A DNA stretch of 64,000 bases from Corynespora cassiicola (lineage: Eukaryota; Ascomycota; Dothideomycetes; Pleosporales; Corynesporascaceae), in assembly GCA_022059125.1 (NCBI GenBank), contig JAEUWY010000004.1, positions 2,728,001 through 2,792,000 of the forward strand. The letters run 5' to 3'. Within the stretch, counting starts at the first letter, position 1. Each line of letters starts with the position of its first letter. The position numbers and the translations under genes were made by a program. Of this stretch, positions 11,577-22,087 are shown in pieces. A model generated the notes under the pieces. That model did not search any database, was not told the origin of the DNA, and saw only the letters and a list, made by a program, of their open reading frames with translations.

Positions 11577-14500
11577 GGGCGGAGAGGAGTGTGTGGGAGG
11601 GTTGGAGGGGCGGGTGTGCGGGCGGGCTGGTGGTGGTGCGGGGGAGCAGCGAGGTCGCCACTACACAATATTGGAGCGGCAGCAAAGGTGGGTGGGAGGA
11701 TAGCTGCAGTGTCGCAGGCCCAGAGGCAGGACAGAGGGGATGTTGTCGAGGGAAGGGGAGGGCGGGCGGCCGTGGCGGTAGCTTAAGCTGGAACTGTTGG
11801 TGCGATGCATTGTTAGCTGTAAGGTGCAGGACAGGGCGGCATGTGGGAATTGAGGGTGGGCGAGGTTACCTGCTCGCGTAGTCTGTGCGCGTTCTACAAG
11901 TCGACACACATCTTTGCCTGGGCCCTGCGGACGGAGAGAGGAGGTATATTTTTTTTTTGCAGTGGGCGGCGCCGGCGAGTTTGCTCGAGATGACGCGCGG
12001 GTGGCGGCTAGGTGCAGGAGGGGCAGAGAGTCGCGGCACAAAGGAAGGTGGGAAGGACAGCGGCTGCCGTGCGACGGGCTGCGGAGGGCAAGCAAGCGGC
12101 GGCGACGAGGGCGGCGAGGGCCTGAGGGCGACGGCGGGCAGCGTCTGCGTCTCGCGGGCGGACTGGGCTGGCGGGGTGGAGGTCGAGCAGCAGCGCCGGG
12201 CTCGAAAGAATATGATAGTGGGAGTGCGCCCCAAGTCGTCCCTGCCTTCCAATCCAAGTCGGTCCGTGACCCACGAAAATCGGGTAAGCGACGCGGGCAC
12301 GGCTGCCTGTCTGCTTCACCGCACCGTCGCCGCCACCGCCGTCTCAACACCATGTCCTCCGCCGCCGCCCCAAAGCAGACGCGCCTCGAGCTCCTGTCAC
12401 GCCGTGGGGGGTTCCATTGACGCCGCCAGCGGCCTTCTGTCGCCCACAGTCGCACCCGCAACGCCACGTCTCTCCCCGGTCGCACGCCCGAGCCCCCACT
12501 GGCATCGCCAGACCCGGCCCTTTTTCTCTTCTCCCCTCTGCAGCTACCTAGGCGTGGGTGCCGCAGAGAGAAGACGCTGCTGGTTGATGAGCCGGATCCA
12601 TGGCCAGTCAGTGTACGCCCGGCACGAGGACAGCCTCTGCGGGAGACACCGTAGCTAGCCCTGCAACGTAACCACACGCCGTCTTTCCCCAAGTCTGTCT
12701 GTTCGGGACTGCTCTGCTTGTTAACTCTTTTTTCTTCGTTTTGTTCCCGCCCCTCCTGACACATTACGAGTCAGGGCCTGAACTTTGTAGAGGCCTTGGG
12801 AACACGTTGGACTCGACTTCGTTGCGGGCCGCACGGGACTGAGCTCGACACCATGCCCATGGCAGGATACCCGTTGTGGGCGTTGAGGTATCGCTCACCT
12901 ATGCCGTTGGCCAAGACGATGTGCTCCGTCATCCTTGACGTCTATGCGTATTGACACGTACCACTCCCGAGTCCAACTTCCCCAGACCCCTCAAAGCACC
13001 ACGGCGGAGTGCAGCAAAAGCCTTCAGGGGCCCTCTTACATCTTACGGCTCTCTCGCCTGCGTTGAATCACCTTCTCTTCTCTTTGACTCGCCCGTCATC
13101 AGTGCCACGGCTCCTCAACGACACGTAACCAGCACACTCGAGAGTGCCGTCTGTCATCCAAGAGCAAGAGCAAGAAACGTTCCACCGCTTCAGCGATCAA
13201 CCAACTGACAGCAATGAGGTCCACTTTGTCCATTGCAATCGCCTCTCTACTGTATCGTTGCTGCACTGTCCCTACACTGTTGCCTATAAAGAATCCACGG
13301 TGTCCTCCACTGTGTCTTGAAGCCTTCCCAATGTGTTCTATTGCTGTGTTTTACTTTATGATGCGAGAGGAATGTGTACAGTATGGTGAAATATCGACTA
13401 CTTGTATCTTTCATTTGGTCATCTGCAACACGGGCAGTCAATCACGGCCAACTCATCCCCGTGGACCAAGTGACTGATACTGGGCAACAGTCAAAGCGTG
13501 CCTTTTCATCCAGGCCGACTGCCGCCAAGTCATGCGTGGAAATGTCATTTTCTCGCTGCTCAATCTGCATACCGTCTCTGAGCACGGCCGATATTAACGT
13601 TACACCAACCAAGCAACATGTCCGGAGATTCTTGCTCAGTGTCCTGGGGGGGACTTTGCTGCCATAACGCACCATATGATCAACTCAGTCGAACGATGCT
13701 GCATGTATGCAACTTTTACATGTACCTCCTGGGCCAGTACCCACTGCCTAATGTACCATGCTTTATCACGCCGGTCAGTGTTGCACATGCGCCGAAGTAC
13801 TGCGGAACCGCCGGCGGCCATGGGGTCATTTTGTCGGGTACGGGACCATGTATCACCAGAGATGTCGGTTTTCCGCCATCAGCTTTGGTGTGCAGAGAAC
13901 TTGGAGCCACAATCCGGCCTAGTTCCCACCAAGGTTCGGGAAGTGGACGAATTAGAGATTGACTGGTCCCTCTTCTCACGGCCAAAACCCAGCCAAATGG
14001 CCATCATGCTCTCCTTGTCATTTCGGGTGATTTCTAGATCTTGGGCGTATGACCACTTTGCTGTACCTAAGTATCCTTCCACTCCAGAGCCTAAGAACCG
14101 TCTGATCAGGTTCGCCTCTCGTCGAATCGCTAGCCCTATTCGCAGAATTCGTATTTGCAAGTCTGGAATGAATTGGGCATTAAGAGCCGAGAGGGAGTCG
14201 GTTCCAGCGGCACATGATCCCATTAGCTACAAAAGTTGATTGAAAAGCCTCGCCACCTGCCTGATGGCCCATTTTGTCGGAAACCGCTCTGGGGAAGAAT
14301 ATACGAGTGTCAATGCCCTGTGCCCTCACCACTGTCAAACAGCTGCAAAGGCTCAGCAGCCACAGCCCCATGAGGATCTTTGTTACACCAAGACATATCT
14401 CGTCTCTGTTTACATGCCATTGTTAGAAAGATTATATATACCCATCTGATCGTGCCCCATTCGTAGACGTGGATGGCTTATAGTTCATGGCAGTCAGTTA

Positions 14501-16342
14501 GAACTAGACCCGAAGCACATTACCCGCTTTGATCTGTAGGTACACTTTGATTACTACTCTAGGAGCAGATGGCTTTCTTTTGGAAGTGCAATTCAAGTGG
14601 TGTCTTTTTATAATGTCAATTCAACGGGCGAGCGAGTTTGGCTACTCATGCTTCGTGCAGATACAGCCATGCAAAAACGGCCGGCTGCTGACCATCCTGC
14701 TCGATTCAGTGGCTCACTCGCGCTAGGGAACAGCGTCCACGCGCAAAAAAGGGAGGAAAAAAAAAAGTAGAGGATGGCAAAGCTGGACATGACACGATGG
14801 CGAGGTCCACCTGGCCGCTCAAACATGATCTACCCGGACGGAGCCACAAGAGGATCGTCGAGTCGAGGCAAGGTTGACAGAGTCGGACCGCGGTGACGTT
14901 GCCGAAGGCGACATTCGGTCCTTTGGCGTTGGTGAGAGTTGACGTCACAAAGGAACGAAGAGGCAATGCTGAGTGGGAGGATGGATAGATGGATGGCACG
15001 GTATGTGGGTTGCTCCAACGATCGGATCAGTCCGGAGAAGGATGGGATGGTAGGCTCCTGCACAGTGCGTGAGTGGCCTCCACCGGCCGAGTCGGACAGG
15101 TGTAAAATGAGTAGAACAACAACAGCACCACCACGTCGGGGACCCACAAGGTGTCGAAGCATAACGAGGTGATGTGCGCAAGAAGATACTGGCAAAAACA
15201 AAAGACGAAACACGTCCTTCTCGCCCTCGTTGCCGTCTTGCGAGGGCGCCTCAGGCAGTGAAGGATAGGGCCAGGAACTGGAGTCGACTAACCAGGACTG
15301 GGACTACCCCTGCATCCGGCTGTCGAGCATCAGGAAAGCGCCGAACTCAATTCGAGTCGACGCAAGACAAAAGGGAAAAGAAGCGTCTAAGAATAAATAT
15401 CGAAGCGTGTCAATGCGTCTTCTGCGACGCGAGCCCCAGCCCAGGCTGGCGTCTACGGGTTTCAGACTGTGCGACGAGGGGGAAATAGGGAGCCGGTGAG
15501 TGGACGACTGGGCGGCCCCGGTGTGCGCTGTAGGGCAGAGCATGCCAGCACGAGCAAGGCAAGGCCATGGGCCCTCACAGCGGCTCTGTCGCGCGTTTCC
15601 AGGGCGATGTCGGCCGTTTGGAGGCGGCCGAGAGGGCAGTGTGTGTGTAGCAGAGCGGGCGGAGAGCGGGCAGAGACGTGCTCTGGCCGTGGTGGCCATG
15701 GCGGTCCTGGCAGGTGTTGAAATGCAGGTCGCGGAGATAGAGTTGGCCTGCTGCGCGGTCTGGACTGCCTGGCTGCTGCTGCTGGAAACGACACCGTTGG
15801 TCGGCCTCATCGCTCCATCTCAACAGTCTCGTGCGCACCCAAATCAACGTCGACGGCAGCGCGAGGTTACCAGCGCGCAGTGGAAAAATATCGAAGCTTC
15901 CGAGGACAGCAGGATCCGGGCGGAGTCGCGTGCGGAGGAGGCTGCATTGTGGCAAAGGCCGACCACCCTTGGCGCAAGACTGGCTTTCGATCAGACTGCG
16001 TCGCAGACTCTCGCCGACCAACACCACTCACCACCACCCTTTCTCCTGATCTCACTCCCGCTCTCCCTGAGGACATCGCCCTCGTCTCGACGTCGCCCGT
16101 TACTTGTCTACCCTTATCGCCGCACCTATCGCTACACCGCCGTCCCGTCGTCGTCGCCGTCGCCGCCGTACGTCACCAACCCAATCACCCTCCCCCGCTG
16201 CCTTCACTCCGCCCTGCTCTTCACTGGTCGCTGAGCAGCAGCACGAGCGCTGCGCCCACTGCCACGTCCGCCTGCCCGTCGCTACGTACCCGCGCAGTGC
16301 CCTGAGTGTTGCAGACGACTGAATCGGCGCACCCGCTGTGCT
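11577..16342. other. 4.8-kb divergent intergenic region
   Basis: This lies between Kap104 (leftward) and the SPRY adaptor gene (rightward). Both flanks are GC-rich, with CT-rich stretches just before 16343 that look like a fungal 5' leader. The middle, about 12.9-14.7 kb, is noticeably less GC-rich and has only short frames. One of these (14371 down to 14180) starts with a signal-peptide-like segment but lacks other support. No tRNA-like or transposase-like sequence was recognised. Confidence 0.45.
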
Positions 16343-18056
16343 ATGTTATCGCACGACGCCCCCCATCGGGCGGGCTCGCCGCCAACCACCCTCTCCAAGA
16401 TGTACCTCAACAGCCAACACGCACCATCCGCGCCGCCCGCCATCGTGCTCGAGAGCACTCAAGGCACCCAGAGACCCTACAATGAGCCCGTGCGGATACA
16501 GCAGTACAACAGCATCGGCTCGACCGCCAAGGGTATCATGATAGGCATCTTCAGCGTGCTGGGGGCCGCAGGCTTTGTCCTGATCCTCGCCGCCATCGTC
16601 TACTACTTCCGATACACACAGCAGGGCCGCATCTTTCTGGACCGCATCACCCGGCCGGGAGAGTACGACGATGAGCAGCAGTTTGCCAAGGAGGAGGCTG
16701 AGGCGCTGGAAGAGATGGACGACATCCAGCGGACCGAGTATCTGAGAGCTAAAGGTTCGCCTCTCACTCATCGGCCGTGTATTTCCTGGGCATTTCCACT
16801 GACTCGTTACAGCGTTCGTACAGGCAAACCCACCCGAATCCGTGCAGACCGACATATCGCTATCGCAATTTTTGGCCATTCAAGAGAAGGGTGTCTCCGC
16901 GTGGGAATTTGAGCCAGAACTGGAAATTGCCAACTGTTTCGTTGAGGGCCGCACTGAGATAGAGTTCTTTGACTCAGAATGCAGTGTGCAGAGCAACCTG
17001 CCAATCCCGAAGCAGAACGAGGTATACTACTGGGAGGCAAAAATCTACGATAAGCCCGAGAACACAACCGTCGCCATTGGAGTCACGACAAAACCTTATC
17101 CATTGTTTAGGCTGCCAGGTATGTCTGATCCTTTCAGATTTCAGATTTCGAGTAGCTAACCATGTGCAGGCTTCCACAAGTATTCCATAGCGTACGTGTC
17201 CCACGGATCTCGCCGCTACAACCAACCATTCACACCCACTCCCTACGGCCCCGCCTACACTCAAGGAGATGTGATCGGCGTTGGATATCGGCCCCGCACA
17301 GGTACCATTTTCTTCACTCGAAACGGCAAGAAGTTGGATGACGTCGCACATGGCTTGAAGGCCCAGAACTTTTTCCCAACTGTCGGCGCAAATGGTCCTT
17401 GCCAGGTGCACGTTAACTTTGGTCAGGCTGGCTTTGTCTTTATTGAAGCGAACGTGAAGAAGTGGGGATTGGCACCAATGACTGGAAGCCTGGCTCCGCC
17501 GCCTCCATACGGCAGCGAGCAGGGCTCTATTCTGCTCGAAGGCGGCCGCGAGGGTGTACGGGAAGGTATGGCCGGGAACTACATTTCTGCTGGATATGGT
17601 CATGCACGATCAAGCAGCCAGCAGATGCGACTTGGACGACATCAGCCCACGAGCCCAGGACCACAACGAAGCCCGACCGCCATCTCGCTCGACCAGCTCA
17701 GCGCCGTCAGTTCACATGAAGACGTAGGCGAAGGAACTAGTGCTGAAGCCGGATTTGCGGCTGCGGCTGCCCAGCATCAAGCCGGAGCCCACGGTCTTGG
17801 CTTCCTCCAGCCCGGCGACCTCCCACCAGAGTATACCAGCCCGCAGGGCTCACCCAACCTAAGCAGAACCGCAAGTCATGACGATGGATATTGGGACGAA
17901 CGCGCGCCGTTGATCAACACGTCAGAGCAAGATCCGCCTATTCCGAGCTACGACGCGGCTATTGCGGAAGCGCAAGCACCACAGCTCCAGGCCCCACAAA
18001 TCCGCGTCCGAAGTGATACCCAGAACTCTCGCTCCTCACGAAGAGGGCGCTCGTGA
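16343..18056 (+). CDS. ssh4: SPRY-domain membrane adaptor of the Ssh4/Ear1 type
   Basis: Predicted endosomal or vacuolar adaptor that recruits the Rsp5/Nedd4 ubiquitin ligase to membrane cargo; 534 aa in three exons, 16343..16754, 16813..17118 and 17170..18056. A single membrane helix lies at about residues 64-89. It is followed by a linker with the conserved family segment TDISLSQFLAIQEKGVSAWEF, then a SPRY domain (about 180-340) with the RTGTIFFTRNGKKL strand pattern. After SPRY are two PPxY motifs, PPPY at 350-353 and PPEY at 458-461, the expected WW-domain ligands. The long Ser/Pro/Gln-rich tail is likely disordered. An in-frame Met at about 16400 is an alternative start. It would drop 19 residues and keep all the domains. 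The nearest gene, an MFS permease, could be a cargo in principle, but nothing in the sequence links them. Confidence 0.9.
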
Positions 18057-19532
18057 GATTCTACCCATATTGTACCTTTTTCCCTTGACATAGTGTTTTT
18101 CTACTTTCCACCAAAGGATCTGACTATACCCATCTCTCAGCATATTTCCTCTGTCACAGATCAAGTCGGTGGCGCGAGGAAGTTGGACGGACTGGTTTCC
18201 GATAAAAAATGTCGCAGAAGCGTTGAATGCATAGGGGTGAACGGAGCGTGCGAGTCGGCGTATTGGAGCCTATTGCGATCGCATTGTACATGGAGCGGGG
18301 CGAGATTGTTTTAGTCCACCGCTGCTGAAAATTGCGGCCACCTCCCAGCGTTCACCAGAGATTTTTTTTTTGTCCCTTTCACCCCTGTTTTACTCGGCGT
18401 TAAGTTGAGCGCGCATTGCTCCAGGAAGGGGTCCAGTCTTGGTGGGAGATCCTCATGAAACGACTGCACAAACTGTACGCACACAGACATTTCCTATTTA
18501 TTCTGGGCGGTTGGGGAGCGCGTATATTCCGGGTTTGGAAACGGCTCATGGAGTTTTTTTCTTTTTTTTTCTTGGTTCTCGCCGTTGCTTTGTAGCGTTT
18601 GGACGGAACTGCGAAATACATATTGCTATTCCACTTCACATATAATGTGCCCCCCATTCTTCCCCAAAGCTATGAGATGCGATGCATTTGGAGGTATCCT
18701 GGAAAGTTTACATGCATATTGAAGGCTCCGTTGGCACGAGGTGGTATGTCCCGACAGATTAATTACGAAGTCCGTCACATGGATCGGGCGGCTCCGTACT
18801 CAAAGATCGTCGAGGTTGCTCTTGTCTCGTACGACACCCAAGGGTGTGTATCCAGCTCAAGATCTGCCGATGGAGGGGCGGCGGATCGAGCGAGGCAAGA
18901 GACCATGGAATGTGTGTGGTGTTTCTGGTGGGTTAGTCTTTTTGAGTCTTTGGACATCAGGATGCGACCAATGTGCTCCATCTAGCATTATGTCGGAGCT
19001 GAGAAGTGTCTACTTCATGGAAGGCATGGCATGTTGGACAACGCGCGGCGCATAGACGCGGTTGTACAAGGTGTCTCTAGAGAGAGCAAGACGCGCAGAC
19101 GTCTCCAAAAACTTTTATCATGGTATTAGTCATATGTGGGCTAGTCCGCATCCGTGTTAGCCCGCCCATCATCGTCCCGTCTGGTGTGGCGGCCCCCCAC
19201 CTCCTCCCCAACGATGGTGCCCCGTTTCCATTGAATATAGCCCCGTGGCCAATGGCGGCTCGCCGGAGCATCATGCTCCTGGCCTCCTCGATGCTAGAAC
19301 GAGGTTGCTGCGTTTCCCTTTTTTGCAAGAAGCGATTCTCCGCGGCCCAGAAGGGCTCGGCGGGAATGCGCTAATCGTGGAGCGGCTGGCTCTGCATCCC
19401 GCTTAATGATGCCATGGGATTGGGATGCTCTTGTACCGATGTAGGGAAGAATTTTTCTCTCTCTATCTCTCTCTTTCGTTCTTGTGTATGTGATTCATCC
19501 CCGTTCTTCGGTTTTTTTTATAATTCCTGTTC
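18057..19532. other. Intergenic region, nothing recognised
   Basis: This is 1.5 kb between two plus-strand genes. It should hold the 3' end of the SPRY gene and the promoter of the MFS gene. There are T-rich tracts at about 18360 and 18555, and a TC-rich stretch at 19455-19480 just before the MFS start, typical of a fungal core promoter. No coding or RNA gene was identified. Confidence 0.5.
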
Positions 19533-21219
19533 GTGTTGTTGATGACAACGACGACTATGTCTCGAGAGACTAAGGGCGTCGATGCGACGGCCTCGCCACC
19601 AGATGTGAGACCGGAGCCGGAGTCTGGGGCCAGCTCGTTGAGCCTGGGCAAGGATGTTGCGATTGGGCTTGTGGGAGAACATGCCAGGGACATTGATCCC
19701 GAGGTCGAGAAGAGGGTTCTCAGGAAGATTGACTGGTTCTTGATTCCTGCCATGATTGTTGGTGAGTATGCTTGCAAAGGGCCAGATGCAGCTCGACTAA
19801 GTGTTTGTCTCAAGGATACGGACTCGTGTATTACGATAAGGCGATCCTAGGGTCTGCGGTACTATTCGGTATGACCAGAGACCTGGAGCTTAGCATCGTG
19901 GATTCTTCGACCACGCCACCTACCACGGACACGACCCGACTTAGCTGGGCGACATCGCTGTTCTACTTTGGAATGCTCGCTGGGCTGTATCCAATGACTT
20001 TTGCGCTGCAACGCTTCAACTTGGGCAGAATACTCGGGGGCGTCGTTGTCTTCTGGGCCCTGGTTTGCATGCTCACGGCTGCCGTTACGGACTTCAAGGG
20101 CTTGTATGCTCAGCGATTCTTCCTCGGATTCGTAGAGTCCATCATTCCGACTGGCTTCATGTGCATCATCTCGGGATACTATACCCAGGAAGAGCAGGCT
20201 CTCAGGCAGAGCTGGTGGTTCTCGTCGACTGGACTTTTCACCATCATCGGAGGCGCTCTAAACTATGGCTTCGCGCAGATCACGGGCGGGGCGTTGACAA
20301 GGTGGCAGTACATCTACATTCTCGCTGGATGTCTTACTTTTCTCTTCGGGATTTGGTGCTTCTTCATTCCAAACTCTCCGGTCTCGGCCTGGTTCCTGAC
20401 ACCCACCGAGAGGATCGTCGCTGTCGAACGTCTTCGAAAGGGCCAGACTGGCGTGAGGTGCCAACAGATCAAGATGGGACAGATAAAGGAGGCCTTCCTG
20501 GATATCAAAGTGTGGCTAGTCTTCATTATGATGGGCTCGGCATACACGGTGAACGGCGCGGTATCTGGCTTTGGCCCCCTCATCGTGAGCACGTTCGGTT
20601 GGTCTTCGCTAGAGTCCATTCTTTGGCAATTTCCTCTCGGCGGGTTGTGTCTCATCGTGATCCTGCTTTGCGGTTGGCTATCCTCCAAGATTCCGAACAT
20701 ACGAATCATCCTCTTGATCGTAAACTGTTTTCCTGTCATTGCAGGCTGCGCCATGATCTGGAAGGGTGAATGGAGCTATCATGCTGCTACCCCTGTGGCT
20801 GGGTACTCCATCATAGGGACGTTTGGTGCGGTAGTCAGCCAGACTATTGTGATAGGGATGAGCAATGTAGCTGGGGCGACGAAGAAGAGCGCGATGGCGG
20901 CTGCCATCTTCGTGGCGTACTGTGTCGGCAACATTGTTGGGCCGCAGCTCATCAACAGTGAGACAAAGGGCGAGCACTATCCCGAGCTCTGGACTGGCTT
21001 GATCATTTCGTAGGTCGAGAGAGATGGTTGGTCGACATGCAAAAGCTAACGCGTGCCAGATACTGCATCACCGTGGCAGCCTCAGTAGCTCTTTACTATG
21101 TCCTGTGGAGAGAGAACAAGAAGAGGAGCTCAATCACAGTGGATGAGGAGGAGAGAGACAGGTTGGCATTTTTGGACTTGACTGACAAGGAAAACAAGTA
21201 TTTTAGATACGTGTTGTAA
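19533..21219 (+). CDS. MFS transporter, anion:cation symporter (allantoate permease-like) family
   Basis: Plasma-membrane permease of the ACS branch of the major facilitator superfamily (Dal5/Tna1-like), 527 aa, exons 19533..19761, 19815..21009 and 21060..21219, all GT-AG and in phase. The cytosolic N-terminus is followed by the RKIDWFLIPAMIV start of helix 1. Twelve helices can be counted, with the central segment FVESIIPTGFMCIISGYYTQEEQALRQSWW being typical of ACS members. The last exon supplies helix 12 and a charged tail ending ENKYFRYVL. Family substrates are organic anions such as allantoate, nicotinate, biotin-pathway compounds and dipeptides; the actual substrate is unknown here. In-frame Met codons at 19542 and 19557 are alternative starts, and the latter (MSRETK) is more usual-looking. 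No adjacent metabolic genes point to a pathway. Confidence 0.9.
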
Positions 21220-22087
21220 GATCCAATCGATATTGGCGTAGGGCCTATGCTGCCAAATACTTGATGACTGCTAATGTCGGACCGGTTGTGCTGTCGCAGA
21301 CAAGACAAGGATATTGTCTCGTATCTGATTTCGTGCCACGGCAACGGGTAGATTTGTCTAGTGCTCCGAGATGATGGACGATGGCCTGCCCTGCCCAGCC
21401 GGACGGAGCGGCAGAAAGGGTCTCTAGCGCCAATGGTTGCGTGTCTGCCGGGGGTGCGGCAAGGTCTTGGCCTCTCGACGCCGCCCGTAAGGCTGTGGGC
21501 TCCATTAAGGGACAAAACTTGGGGAAGTAGCAGAAGAAAAGGTGTCCTGACCTGGACTTGCGTGCCACAGGGGAAATCAATGACAAATGCATTGGCCCAT
21601 CAACCAGTCTGGCTTTGCGCACGCCATCGCCGCTGGAATAAACAAGATGGGATGTCGCGTGGGTTGCTACCCGAAACGGAATGGCGCCGGTGGCCCAAAC
21701 TCATCCTTCAATCAGGGCAAGCAGCAATCATCTGGCGGGCTCCTCTGCTTGTCAACGCCGCGCATAGCGGCCAGCAACCGCAATGCCTGACGCGAAACTG
21801 GGGCTGCGGGCCCGCGGATCATGCGCAGCCTGCTCCTTTTCACCCCACTGCTTGCTGCTCCCTTGCGACGACATCTCCACCACCCTCTTTGACCCTCCAA
21901 CGGAGCAAGTCGATCACGGTCGAGGCCGCCTCCCGTCCGCCAGAGCCAAGTCCCCTCCTGCGCCCGCTGCCCGTGAGATCTTCTCGGCTAGCCCCAAATC
22001 CGTAGACGAGCGGAATCGTACCCTCGAGTCGCTCCGTATCTCAACAGAGCTGCGGGGAGCTTCTGTCTAGATCCATGAACGTCGGTT
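21220..22087. other. Intergenic region, nothing recognised
   Basis: This is 0.87 kb between two plus-strand genes. Open frames are short and overlap. It should contain the 3' end of the MFS gene and the promoter of the Cas1-type gene. Confidence 0.5.

Noticed and set aside
11661..12764. Long Arg/Pro/Ser-rich minus-strand frame (367 codons) next to Kap104
   Set aside because: Biased composition, overlap with equally long frames on the other strand and absence of any domain point to GC-rich non-coding DNA. It lies in the Kap104 promoter.
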